Shown here: positions 32,698 to 41,264 of the stretch, piece after piece
Layout of the letters: the number at the start of each line of letters is the position of its first letter
How positions within the stretch are numbered: position 1 is the stretch's first letter
Assembly: GCA_023460315.1 (NCBI GenBank)
Contig: JAEWQO010000116.1
Coordinates: 1 to 41,524, forward strand
Source: Actinomycetes bacterium
Lineage (GTDB): Bacteria; Actinomycetota; Coriobacteriia; Coriobacteriales; Eggerthellaceae
Direction: 5' to 3'
Length of the DNA: 41,524 nucleotides
Notes under the pieces: model-generated
Told to the model about the DNA's origin: nothing
The model's database searches: none
What the model saw: only the letters and a program-made list of their open reading frames with translations
Program-made: the position numbers and the translations under genes

Positions 32698-34083
32698 CTA
32701 ACAGTCCACCCATACGGTGGCGGCCGTGACACCACCGTAGGGGCCACACACGATGGAATGGGGCCCGAGGCGCGAGAAGACTCCCGAAAACTTCCCATCG
32801 AAAGAATACATCCCCGTGAGATTGTTATAAAAAGCCCGGGGAGCCCGTTGGGACAGCTCATGTTCACACGACGTCGAAGCATCGGGATCAGGCAGCGCTT
32901 CGGCAGGCATGGTGAGAGTGGCGTAGGGAGCAACGAAACGCTGCGCGAGGAAGGGACGGCCACTGGCTGCATCGGCATGGGCGCACACGAGATCGCGCCA
33001 TTCGCCTTCGGAATACATCGGCCCCACGAACACATCGGATGCGCCATAGTCATCGGTTGGCTTGATCACCCACGAGTCCTTGTGTGCCGCAACCTCTTCG
33101 ATGTCGATGAGCCCAGAATCGAGATACTCCGTGAAGGGTATATGCTGCTCGACGAATTTCCGTTCCTCCACTGACAAGAACTCCTGCGTCAGGGGATCTC
33201 TCAACACCTTGAAGATGCGTTTGTCATGTGCGATCTGGTTCAAGAATCCGCCTATGAGCACCGTTCCGCCGCGTAAAATGGCGGAAACCAGCGCTTGGGA
33301 CTCGCCCCAACGCTCCAGAACATCCTTGCAGACGAAGCGCCGCCACACCGCATCGATCGGCGTGCCGGTGCTGTCAAGCAACGTGTTTGATCCCTCGTCG
33401 AAACGCAGGGTGCGCACATCGACTATGCGGCAGCTCACTCCCCGTTCGTTAAAGCGGTCGCAGTAGACTTCGAGTTCCTGCGTCGTCGAATGGTCGAGGT
33501 AATCACATATCGCCACTGTCGGATGGGAAACCGCTTGCGGGCTTGACCGGTAGACTGACAGGAACGTGTCTATCCATGAGTCGAACAGTTCGTTAGGCTC
33601 TGTATGGTGGTGTTCGGAAAATACCTGATAACTGGGGGATCCTTCGATACTTCTGAATATCTCCCGGTCTTCGTTCATACCCGATGTTCCGTCGGTGTTG
33701 AACTCACAGAAGTGCCACTCCCCCGTCTCCTCGTTCAGAAACAAGTCGAATCGCGCGATCGGCATATGACTGGCATAGCCGCGTGGCGCGAGGGCGAGCT
33801 TGACGATCCTGTCATCGAAGCCAAACAGCGAACGGTACCGTTCGTCTGACACAAAACGATCCATGACTTTGCCCAAAATGGATGAGATCATGGTTGTCGC
33901 GTCAGCGAAGAGGGCCCGAGTCTCCGCTCCGTACAGCCGCGGGACAAAGGTTGATGGCACTACTTCTCCATGCACGATGGCGCTCGACTGCCGCATGAAA
34001 CGTGCTGCGGCCAGCCGGCCCGGAAGATCGCCTTGAAGGTTGTCGATAATGTCAAAGTACTCGGTCGTATAGGTGCCGCTCAT
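32698..34083 (-). CDS. Glutathionylspermidine synthase-like ATP-grasp ligase
   Basis: This 461-residue protein starts at ATG 34083 (GGAAAAG upstream, 11 bases off). Motifs match the glutathionylspermidine-synthase/circularly permuted ATP-grasp group: WHFCEFNTDGTSGMNED around residue 135, and DSWVIKPTDDYGASDVFVGP near 350, the nucleotide and magnesium-binding strand-loop. Such enzymes join a carboxylate to an amine using ATP through an acyl phosphate. True GspS is bifunctional with an amidase; this has only the synthetase part. With no peptide or polyamine genes alongside, the substrate is unknown. An N-terminal extension to 34356 is possible in frame but lacks family likeness. Confidence 0.75.
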   Translation of the reverse strand: MSGTYTTEYFDIIDNLQGDLPGRLAAARFMRQSSAIVHGEVVPSTFVPRLYGAETRALFADATTMISSILGKVMDRFVSDERYRSLFGFDDRIVKLALAPRGYASHMPIARFDLFLNEETGEWHFCEFNTDGTSGMNEDREIFRSIEGSPSYQVFSEHHHTEPNELFDSWIDTFLSVYRSSPQAVSHPTVAICDYLDHSTTQELEVYCDRFNERGVSCRIVDVRTLRFDEGSNTLLDSTGTPIDAVWRRFVCKDVLERWGESQALVSAILRGGTVLIGGFLNQIAHDKRIFKVLRDPLTQEFLSVEERKFVEQHIPFTEYLDSGLIDIEEVAAHKDSWVIKPTDDYGASDVFVGPMYSEGEWRDLVCAHADAASGRPFLAQRFVAPYATLTMPAEALPDPDASTSCEHELSQRAPRAFYNNLTGMYSFDGKFSGVFSRLGPHSIVCGPYGGVTAATVWVDC

Positions 34084-34599
34084 CAAAGTTCTTTTCCGCC
34101 CGCTTTCATTTTTTTGGCTTCTAGCGCGCAATCGCATAGCCTGATCTGGATGGATAGAGTATCCATCTTTGCCGCTTGAGACTTCAAGCTCTGTGCATCG
34201 GAGGGGAAGATGCGTCTTCATCTCCCTCTGCGTTCCGTGCCGCCATCGGCAACAGCCGCCTGCCATGCTGTGCTGCCCACGGCCTACGGCCCGTCGATCC
34301 AAGCAGGCTGCAACACCGAACGATTGTACCACTTCGCCCCCCTGCAGGGCGCTCAAGGGACATTGGCCAGCTCATCCCACCTTCCCGGGTCCCTGTCACC
34401 CCAGACTACCTTCACCGTCTGCCGACACTCGACACTTCATGACCGTGCCGCCACGCGAAAGGATTTGGACAGTTTTTCCGACTTTCGCAAGGCCAAACTC
34501 CCACTGCCCTTCCTGTCGAAAAACCTCAATCATTTCCCCAGTTCAGAGGAGTGAGAAAAAGTTACTCATGCAACATCCGCTCTCTCACCAACGCACAAC

Positions 34600-34623
34600 G
34601 CGTGATTTCCGAGGAAATCACGC
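34600..34623. repeat. Perfect 11-bp hairpin/palindrome
   Basis: GCGTGATTTCC (34600-34610) and GGAAATCACGC (34613-34623) with a GA centre. It sits alone in the 1-kb gap. Downstream comes CAATTATCCCC, with no T-run, so a protein-binding site or leader structure is more likely than a terminator. Confidence 0.6.
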
Positions 34624-35012
34624 AATTATCCCCTCCAACCCGAAAAAAACGTCCAGCATTACTTTTTCATAGAGAGTTTTGAAGCATGCTCCTCTTGCGA
34701 AAGGTTCCCGCTGGCACGCACGCTGTGCATGTCCGCCAGTGTGGAGTTCCCTTAGTTTTGCAGACAACACTTCCCTGCCTTCCTATTCCCTCCTTGAAAG
34801 TCAGACGTGAGCTGTCCGCTTTTCCGGAGAAGCTCTCGGGGGAACTATTGTCGGCGCAATGGTCAATCGCCTGGTCTATAGCTCATGTATCATCCATGAT
34901 CAGGGGAAATACAAGAGGAAAGACAAGCGATCTCTGCAGCTGCCCTGTCATGATTTATGTAAATATTAACAAATATCAATATTTTAAGGCGTTTGTTGAG
35001 GTCTCCTATTCC

Positions 35013-35052
35013 TATAATTCATTATGTTTATCCAATATTGAGAATAATCTCA
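35013..35052 (+). promoter_or_regulatory. Probable promoter and metal-regulator-like palindrome before the uptake operon
   Basis: TATAAT (35013-35018) is a perfect -10, with only a weak -35. TGAGA-ATAA-TCTCA (35039-35052) lies 20 bases downstream, 31 bases before the ATG, and could be bound by a Fur- or DtxR-like metal repressor or by the operon's own winged-helix protein. Another pair, AAATATT/AATATTT, lies about 40 bases upstream of the -10. Confidence 0.45.
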
Positions 35053-35083
35053 GGCAAATAGATAGGGGAAGGGAAATCTCATC

Positions 35084-36220
35084 ATGGAACTCAACGATCG
35101 CAATCTGAGCCGCCGTACCTTCGTCAAGATCGCCGTCGCCGGCGCGGGCGGGATGGCCGCCTTCGGCTTGTTCGGATGCTCCTCCGGCACCGACAACTCA
35201 TCCGACAGCTCATCCAGCGCATCAACGAGCCAGGAATCTTGGACTTTCACCGACCAGGCAGACAACGAAGTGACCGTCCAGATACCGGTCCAGCGTATGG
35301 TCGTGCTGCAGCATCACTCGCTCGACATGCTCTGTCAGCTCAAGCAGCAGGATAAGATTGTCGGCATCGAGAGCAAGTGGCAGTCCGACCTGGGCGATTA
35401 CATGACCACCGTCTTCCCTGAGATCGAAAACATCCCCACGCCCGGCAGTCTCTCGGAGTGGAATGTCGAGCAGATCGCCGCGCTCTCCCCCGATGTCGTC
35501 ATCGCCGCTTCCCAAGCGCCTGAGGATTCTATGCAGCAGATCCGTGACCTAGGCATCCCGGTCGTCGTCGTCTCCCTGCGTGGCGAGGGCAAACAGGCAG
35601 AATCCCAAAGCCCGCGCCTGGCCGATGCCGACGCCGCCTATACCGAGGGCTGCGAATGGGCCATCGAAACGCTCGGCAAGTTGACCGGTGCCGACGATGA
35701 TGCCTCTCAGATCTGGGACACGTGCCTTGAAAGCCGCAAAATCGTCGATTCCGCCATCGGTGAGATGGACGATGCGAACCGCAAGCGCGTCTTCGTCGCC
35801 TGCCCCGACAACAAGACCTACGGCAACGACAAGTACGTCGGCTGCCAGCTGCTGCGTGCGGGAGCCATCAACGTCGCAGCCAGCGACATCCAGGGCTACA
35901 AGGAATACACCATCGAGAAGCTGGCCGAGTGGGATCCCGAGATCATCATCGTCCAAGACCGTTACCCCGAAGTCTACCAGACCATCACGACCGACGCGCA
36001 GTATGCTGAGCTCACGGCTGTGAAAAGCGGCAACGTCCTACTAGCCCCTTATTGGACCAAGCCATGGGGCAATCCTGACACCGACTCTATTGCCCTGGGC
36101 GAGCTGTGGCTCTCCCACACGTTCTACCCCGAAAAGGTCAGCGCCGAAACCGTCCAGGACCATGCCGACGCCTTCTATGAGGATTTCTACGGCGTCGCAT
36201 TCGCTGACAAGGTCGAATAG
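35084..36220 (+). CDS. Tat-exported substrate-binding lipoprotein of a FecBCD/BtuFCD-type ABC importer
   Basis: This 378-residue precursor has a twin-arginine start (LSRRTFVKIAVAGAG), lipobox GLFGC and a Ser/Asp linker. The rest is a class III (PF01497-type) binding protein: QRMVVLQHHSLDMLCQL, then LSPDVVIAAS and WDPEIIIVQDRYPE are the usual strand motifs of the two lobes. The family binds ferric siderophores, heme, cobalamin or nickel chelates; the ligand cannot be read. Tat export implies folding, perhaps with cofactor, before export. AGGGAAA precedes ATG 35084. It is the first gene of a four-gene operon, separated from the permease by 66 bases with a hairpin. Confidence 0.88.
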   Translation: MELNDRNLSRRTFVKIAVAGAGGMAAFGLFGCSSGTDNSSDSSSSASTSQESWTFTDQADNEVTVQIPVQRMVVLQHHSLDMLCQLKQQDKIVGIESKWQSDLGDYMTTVFPEIENIPTPGSLSEWNVEQIAALSPDVVIAASQAPEDSMQQIRDLGIPVVVVSLRGEGKQAESQSPRLADADAAYTEGCEWAIETLGKLTGADDDASQIWDTCLESRKIVDSAIGEMDDANRKRVFVACPDNKTYGNDKYVGCQLLRAGAINVAASDIQGYKEYTIEKLAEWDPEIIIVQDRYPEVYQTITTDAQYAELTAVKSGNVLLAPYWTKPWGNPDTDSIALGELWLSHTFYPEKVSAETVQDHADAFYEDFYGVAFADKVE

Positions 36221-36236
36221 CAGACCATCCCTTCCC

Positions 36237-36262
36237 GCCCGGAGCTCCCATGCGCTCCGGGC
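36237..36262 (+). terminator. Intra-operon hairpin between binding protein and permease genes
   Basis: GCCCGGAGC (36237-36245) pairs perfectly with GCTCCGGGC (36254-36262) around TCCCATGC; AACGTTTTC follows. Such a leaky terminator or 3'-end stabiliser would give more binding-protein mRNA than permease mRNA. Confidence 0.55.
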
Positions 36263-36286
36263 AACGTTTTCAAGCAAGGGCTCCCC

Positions 36287-37312
36287 ATGACACAAGAAAT
36301 CACCAAATCGAATTTGAAGAACGCGTTGCTCAACGCTCTGCTGATCGCCCTGCCGATTGTATTTTTCATCGGGTCGATTGCCATCGGCTCCTACAGCATC
36401 AGTCCCATCGATGTCTGCAAGTCGATCGTCCAGGGCATCACCGGCCAGCAGCTGGTCGACAACGCTATGGCAGCCAACATGGTCCTGCAGGTGCGCATGC
36501 CGCGCGCCATTGCCGCTGCGCTCGTTGGCGCGGGACTCTCGGTCTCGGGCGCGGTTTTCCAAGGCCTGTTCAAAAACCCGCTCGCTTCACCCTATACCTT
36601 GGGCATCTCCAACGGAGCAGGCTTTGGCGCAGGTCTGGCCATTATCCTGTCGTTCAGCGCGTTTGGCATCCAGCTTGCCTCCATGGCGTTCGGCCTTCTA
36701 GCTGTTGTCCTCACGTTCCTGTTTGCCGCGCGTTCGAAGAAGTCAACCGTCACCCTCATTCTCTCCGGCATGCTTGTGGGTTCGCTGTTCTCTTCATTGG
36801 TGTCGCTGCTGAAGTTCGTGGCCGACCCCACCGAGAAGCTCCCGCAGATCGTCTACTGGATCATGGGCTCGCTTTCCGGCGTGAGCTATGACGAAATCGT
36901 GCGCATCCTGCCGTTGTTCATCGTCGCCATGATCGTCATCTTTCTGTTCAGTTGGCGTGTGAACGTGCTGTCCATCGGGGATCAGGAGGCGCGCTCGTTC
37001 GGCGTCGACGTGCGCCGTGACCGCGGCATCGTCATCGTCTGCGCATCCATCGTGACAGCACTCACCGTGTCCATCTCTGGCATCATCGGATGGGTAGGAA
37101 TCGTCGTGCCGCACTTGGCGCGCATGCTTGTCGGACCCGATTTTCGCAAGCTCACGCCCGCGTCAACGTCGCTTGGCATCTGTTATATGCTGCTGATCGA
37201 TGACATCTGCCGCACGGCAACGTCTTCGGAGATCCCCATCGGCGTAATCACCGGCATCGTGGGCGTTCCCCTGTTCCTCTACTTCATCTACAAGCGAAAG
37301 GTCAACTGGTGA
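36287..37312 (+). CDS. FecCD-family ABC transporter permease
   Basis: This 341-residue protein has 9-10 hydrophobic helices and classic FecCD/BtuC segments: RMPRAIAAALVGAGLSVSGA (residues 65-84), FQGLFKNPLASPYTLGISNG just after, and GIIGWVGIVVPHLARMLVGP near residue 265, the loop that contacts the ATPase. It should act as a homodimer with the ATPase encoded next. AAGGGCTCC lies before the ATG. Its stop overlaps the ATPase start, so the two are translationally coupled. Confidence 0.93.
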   Translation: MTQEITKSNLKNALLNALLIALPIVFFIGSIAIGSYSISPIDVCKSIVQGITGQQLVDNAMAANMVLQVRMPRAIAAALVGAGLSVSGAVFQGLFKNPLASPYTLGISNGAGFGAGLAIILSFSAFGIQLASMAFGLLAVVLTFLFAARSKKSTVTLILSGMLVGSLFSSLVSLLKFVADPTEKLPQIVYWIMGSLSGVSYDEIVRILPLFIVAMIVIFLFSWRVNVLSIGDQEARSFGVDVRRDRGIVIVCASIVTALTVSISGIIGWVGIVVPHLARMLVGPDFRKLTPASTSLGICYMLLIDDICRTATSSEIPIGVITGIVGVPLFLYFIYKRKVNW

Positions 37313-38124
37313 TGAGGCTTTCGGTTGGCAACATATCGTTCGGCTATGACGAGCGTCTGGTCATCGACGGATGTTCGTTCGAGTACGAGTCTCCCGAGGC
37401 CTTCTGCATCCTCGGCCACAACGGCACAGGCAAGTCTACCCTGCTCCAATGCCTGATCGGCGCGTTCCATATTTCGACAGGCTCCGTGCTCGTCGACGGC
37501 ATGCCCGTTGGTGAATACTCAGCGCGCAAACTCGCACGCAAGATCGCCTACATCCCACAGAGCCAGTCGCCCACTTTCGCGTTCCCCTGCATCGACGTGG
37601 TCACCATGGGCCGCACCTCGCGGTTCGGCTACCTGTCCAATCCCGCCAAGAAGGACATCTGCTACGCGCAGGAGCAGATGGATTATCTAGACATCGGACA
37701 TTTGCGCGACAAGCCCTACACCGAAATCTCCGGCGGTGAGCGGCAGTTGGTCATGATCGCCTCGGCGCTCGCGCAGGATCCCGAACTCATGATCCTGGAC
37801 GAGCCAACAGCTCACCTGGACTTCGGCAATGCCTATAAGTTCCTCATGCTTGTCAAGAAGCTCCAAGCGCGCGGCATGGGCGTGCTTATGACCACGCACT
37901 TTCCCGACCATGCGTTGCTTTTGCACGGCAAGACGGCAATCCTCAACGAGGGCCGGATCACGCACATCGGCATCGCGAAAGACATTGTCAACGAGGAAAA
38001 CATGGGCAAACTCTACGACATTGAGGCAAACGTGTGCGCAATCGGTGACCGCACCACCTGCATACCCGGCCCCCTTCATGCCGACGAGATGCGCGACCAT
38101 GTTCCACACGCCTCCAGTGATTAA
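37309..38124 (+). CDS. FecE/BtuD-type ABC transporter ATPase
   Basis: This is a 271-residue nucleotide-binding subunit: Walker A GHNGTGKST (about residues 38-46), Q-loop in IAYIPQSQS, signature SGGERQLVMIASALA (about 144-158), Walker B LMILDEPTAHLDF (about 163-175), and the switch histidine in MTTHFPDHAL. It powers import through the FecCD permease. It starts at GTG 37309 (or ATG 37312, overlapping the permease stop as TGATG). The fusion gene starts 29 bases after its stop. Confidence 0.93.
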   Translation: MMRLSVGNISFGYDERLVIDGCSFEYESPEAFCILGHNGTGKSTLLQCLIGAFHISTGSVLVDGMPVGEYSARKLARKIAYIPQSQSPTFAFPCIDVVTMGRTSRFGYLSNPAKKDICYAQEQMDYLDIGHLRDKPYTEISGGERQLVMIASALAQDPELMILDEPTAHLDFGNAYKFLMLVKKLQARGMGVLMTTHFPDHALLLHGKTAILNEGRITHIGIAKDIVNEENMGKLYDIEANVCAIGDRTTCIPGPLHADEMRDHVPHASSD

Positions 38125-38153
38125 AATCGACCAAAAGAAGACGAGGAAAAATC

Positions 38154-39314
38154 ATGGAAGCGACCAAAGAAGAGCAAGCTTATGAATATTGGGCTGATCG
38201 TGCGGAAGAGTACTCGCAACTCCACATGGACTCCTACCTGTCCAACGAGCGAATGGCCTACGCGCCACAAGTGGCGCTTTCAATGCCCACCGGCGACGAC
38301 ATCAACGCACTCGACCTGGGATGCGGATCAGGATTCATGTCACTTTTGCTGTTGGATGCAGGCTGCCGAGTCACGGGCATTGATCTGACGACAGAGATGC
38401 TCGAACATGCGCGGGACAACGTGCGACGCAAGGGACACCATGCGTGCTTCCTGCAGATGCGTGCCCAGGAACTCGCCTTCCCGGACAACACCTTCGACTA
38501 CATCGTGTCGCGCAACGTCACCTGGATGTGCGAGGACGTCGAGACAGTCTACGCCGAGGTCATGCGCGTGCTCAAGGATGACGGGATATTCCTGAACCTG
38601 GATGCGAATTATGGGCGAATCTTCCGCGAAGCCGAGACACGCGGCGAGAAGCCGACACACCCGACGCAGACGACCGAACAGCTCAGACGTCGCAATGACA
38701 TCGTGCGCGATCTCCCCATATCACTTGTCGACCGGCCTCAATGGGACATCGACCAATTATGGCGCCTTGGAGCAAGCGAGATTCGCTGCCGACGAACCGA
38801 CATCCACAAGAGCTATACAGGTTACCAGTCGAGCCTGTTCGCGCTCGAGGTCCACGGGCAGCACACGCCCTCTTCGAAAGACGACTTCGACATCGCGACA
38901 CTCAAGATTCCTTCGCAGCGGCTGCTTGACGGCGCAGCGTGGAAAGTCACGCGTTCTGTGCGCGGCAGCTCGGAACAGCGGGCAATCTTCGCCGACTACG
39001 TGCGGGTGGGCACCTTCGAGTTCGACCCGCGCAAGTTTGTGGTAATGAAAGGGGACGTGCCGATCGCGTTGACTCCCAAGGAATTCAACATCCTGTTCAC
39101 GCTTGCGCGCAAGGCTCCGCATACCGTCTCACGCGAAGAGCTGCTTGAGTCGTCTTGGGGCAGTGAGTTCGTGGAAAAGACAACCGACCTTGCAGTTTAC
39201 GTCAGACGCATCCGAGAGAAGATTGAAGACAACCCGTCCGATCCCAAATACCTGCTGACCAAATGGGGCGCCGGATATGTATTTGTGCCGGAAGGAACGC
39301 CTACCCGCAACTAG
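38154..39314 (+). CDS. SAM-dependent methyltransferase fused to OmpR/PhoB-type winged-helix domain
   Basis: This 386-residue protein has two domains. Residues 1-235 are a class I methyltransferase (UbiE/Methyltransf_11 type): motif I ALDLGCGSGFMSL (52-64), acidic GIDLTTEML (75-83), and the post-motif segment FDYIVSRNVTWMC (114-126), all intact. Residues 283-380 are an OmpR/PhoB C-terminal DNA-binding domain (ALTPKEFNILFTLARKAP, VSREELLESSW, TDLAVYVRRIREKIED, and the WGAGYVF hairpin). No receiver domain with a phospho-aspartate is present; the methyltransferase takes its place. GAGGAAAAA precedes the ATG. It is the last gene of a metal-chelate/tetrapyrrole type uptake operon, so it might modify the imported compound and control the operon. 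The frame is continuous, so this is not a sequencing join. Confidence 0.88.
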   Translation: MEATKEEQAYEYWADRAEEYSQLHMDSYLSNERMAYAPQVALSMPTGDDINALDLGCGSGFMSLLLLDAGCRVTGIDLTTEMLEHARDNVRRKGHHACFLQMRAQELAFPDNTFDYIVSRNVTWMCEDVETVYAEVMRVLKDDGIFLNLDANYGRIFREAETRGEKPTHPTQTTEQLRRRNDIVRDLPISLVDRPQWDIDQLWRLGASEIRCRRTDIHKSYTGYQSSLFALEVHGQHTPSSKDDFDIATLKIPSQRLLDGAAWKVTRSVRGSSEQRAIFADYVRVGTFEFDPRKFVVMKGDVPIALTPKEFNILFTLARKAPHTVSREELLESSWGSEFVEKTTDLAVYVRRIREKIEDNPSDPKYLLTKWGAGYVFVPEGTPTRN

Positions 39315-39361
39315 CGGCACGAACGAATGCACGCCTCGTCGCCGCGTTCGTGCAACTCCGT

Positions 39362-39404
39362 GATACTGCCTGCCGGCGGATAACCCGCCGACAGGCAGCG
39401 TATC
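39362..39404. terminator. Long stem-loop ending the uptake operon
   Basis: The arms are GATAC, CTGCCTG and CGGCGG (39362-39379), pairing with CCGCCG, CAGGCAG and GTATC (39385-39404), with small mismatches between blocks and ATAAC as the loop. It lies between convergent genes and may serve both. The T-run is absent. Confidence 0.6.
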
Positions 39405-39578
39405 GATCGTTGATGCAGAAGACCGTCACCCAGAACCGGTTTCCCTTGCACCAGAGCACAGCATCATCGCAGCCGCTGCCTAGTCTCGAGAATCCTTTGC
39501 TTTGGCGCCGAGAATCCCAAGCGCGGCCCACAGACATCTTGGGACATCGCGAGCATGAGCCTTTTCGTATCGAATTTC

Positions 39579-41186
39579 TTATGCTTCAGCAGCGCTTTCC
39601 CCAGCGAGCCAGCCAGAAGCCAGGCAGAAGCCGTTGGCGGAACCGCCTAAAGCATAGGGGACTCCCCAGAGGTCGGCGTCAGTCCCAGCAATATACAGAT
39701 TGTTAATCACTTCGTTTTCGGCATCAAGGGCTTGGCATTTTTCATTTGTCTTTATGCCCCCGAGAGTAAGGTATCCAGCAGGATTGTATTGGATAAGATA
39801 ATAGGGAGCTTCATTCATAGCAATCAAGTATTCCGCTGTCTTGTAGAATTGATCGTCAACGCCTGCGTCGCAGTATTGATTGTACTGCGCCATTGTTTGC
39901 TCAAGATTATCCAAACCGAATGCGTCGGCGACTTCTGCGATAGTGTTACCCTTTGCGGCCCAACCTTGGCTTATGGCCTCGTCGATATCAGACTCAATGT
40001 CAGTTAACTGCAGCTTTGTAAGAGTGTTGGCTACATTAGTGGGCTCTGAAGTGTCTATGAAATTCCCATACGGCTCAGACTTGATACGGTCAATGAATTT
40101 TTGGTCGCACAATGCATAATAGGTGCTTTGCCTAATTAACGGCTCTCCGCTATACATGGCATGTCCATTCAAGATTCCTTCGTCCATAAAGCGATTTCCA
40201 CGGTTGTCAAATACCGGCAAACCAAGAATCTGCAGGCGCAAGGCAGAATTGCAGTCACCGTCTGCCTCTCGTGCATTTTGGGGAGATGCATTAAAGTTCG
40301 AGCCGCCGAATTCATTTACCGAGGTGCTGAAGTTCTTGCCCATTTGCGCACCCATATCGAGGGCAATCTTGGCTCCCACCCCTTGCGCCTTTGGCTGTCC
40401 ACAAGAAACAATTTGAGCACCAGCATAATACTGAGCAACCATATCTGCGTTAGAAATGAACCCGCCCGTACATAGTATTACCTTACTCGCTTTAATGTCG
40501 ATAACCTCACCAGCAGAGGTACACTGAATGCCGGCAAGGCTTCCATCGCTGTCTTTTATCGCACTTTCAGCAGTCGTGTTGAACTTGGTCTCGACGCCAG
40601 CGGAATCCATCATGTTCATCCAGATATCGGCACGATCTTTTCCGCTTACCAAGTAAATGCATCCAACTTTATTCTTGAATGGCGCCGATGCATCGACGGT
40701 GGTGTTTGCGAACATGAAGGGCATGCCGGCAGCAACCGCAGCATCAATTGCATCCCCGCTGCAACGAAGCATCTCCCGGAGCAGACCGCCATTTTCCTGA
40801 TAATGTGTCAGTGGATATATATACTCAAAGGCATCTTTGACGGTAACAGGAACGGCGGGATTAGCCTCGTTCTGAGCCTTCGAGCCAAAGGCGGCCGGTG
40901 CCGTTGTGCTCACGTTGCCCGTGCCCGACATATCCGCAGCCGCGTCAATGGCTAAAACTTTCGCTCCACTCTGAGCCGCTGATGTCGCCGCCATAACTCC
41001 CGATGCTCCCAAACCTACCACAAGAACATCAGTCTCGACGGTCTGACTTGCCATTTTTACTTGAGAATCTGAGTTCTCTGATTTTGACTGGGATCCATTA
41101 GGCGCACAACCCGCCAACCCAACGGCTCCAACGGCAGCTAAGGTAGCCGCCCCGGATAAGAAAGTTCGCCTGCTTAGTGATTGCAT
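39579..41186 (-). CDS. Tat-exported FAD-dependent reductase (copy 5), A+T-richer
   Basis: This 535-residue precursor begins at ATG 41186 (MQSLSRRTFLSGAA), with GGAGGAGAT upstream; 20 more in-frame codons to 41246 lack a Tat-like role. Lipobox GLAGC. The FAD motif is VLVVGLGASGVMAATSAAQSG; the second segment ILCTGGFISNADM has Cys where copies 1, 2 and 4 have alanine. The C-terminal signature YLTLGGIKTNEKC and PYALGGSANGFCLASG pairs it with copy 3 at 24588. Codon choice is visibly A/T-richer than in its neighbours, which suggests later arrival or a different expression history. No regulator gene lies next to it in this window. Confidence 0.87.
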   Translation of the reverse strand: MQSLSRRTFLSGAATLAAVGAVGLAGCAPNGSQSKSENSDSQVKMASQTVETDVLVVGLGASGVMAATSAAQSGAKVLAIDAAADMSGTGNVSTTAPAAFGSKAQNEANPAVPVTVKDAFEYIYPLTHYQENGGLLREMLRCSGDAIDAAVAAGMPFMFANTTVDASAPFKNKVGCIYLVSGKDRADIWMNMMDSAGVETKFNTTAESAIKDSDGSLAGIQCTSAGEVIDIKASKVILCTGGFISNADMVAQYYAGAQIVSCGQPKAQGVGAKIALDMGAQMGKNFSTSVNEFGGSNFNASPQNAREADGDCNSALRLQILGLPVFDNRGNRFMDEGILNGHAMYSGEPLIRQSTYYALCDQKFIDRIKSEPYGNFIDTSEPTNVANTLTKLQLTDIESDIDEAISQGWAAKGNTIAEVADAFGLDNLEQTMAQYNQYCDAGVDDQFYKTAEYLIAMNEAPYYLIQYNPAGYLTLGGIKTNEKCQALDAENEVINNLYIAGTDADLWGVPYALGGSANGFCLASGWLAGESAAEA

Positions 41187-41234
41187 GTCGCATCTCCTCC
41201 ATCGCCAACAAAAGCGGGCACAAAACTGGGCCTC

Positions 41235-41264
41235 GCCATTCGACATCCCTTCGCGTCGAATGGC
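41235..41264. promoter_or_regulatory. 9-bp inverted repeat upstream of flavoprotein copy 5
   Basis: GCCATTCGA (41235-41243) and TCGAATGGC (41256-41264) are exact arms with a 12-base spacer, centred about 63 bases before the ATG. A TATATT lies just upstream on the minus strand as a weak -10. It is a likely operator. Confidence 0.5.

Larger units (their letters stand above)
34084..35083. other. 1-kb gap without a recognisable gene
   Basis: No frame here has a ribosome site, codon use or motif that I can support. It splits into a G+C-normal left part (34084-34900) and an A+T-rich right part (about 34950-35065) that looks like the uptake operon promoter. The left part holds a perfect hairpin at 34600-34623 and a looser one near 34710-34736 (CTGGC/GCCAG with inner GCA/TGC). 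Known riboswitch cores (cobalamin, TPP, FMN, SAM) were looked for by eye and not seen. Confidence 0.6.

Noticed and set aside
34084..35083. Cobalamin or other classical riboswitch ahead of the uptake operon
   Set aside because: The B12 box and other conserved cores were not found by eye in this gap on either strand.
34686..35108. A 140-codon plus-strand open frame before the binding-protein gene
   Set aside because: It overlaps the A+T-rich promoter region and the start of the real gene, has no family-like motif and no ribosome site.
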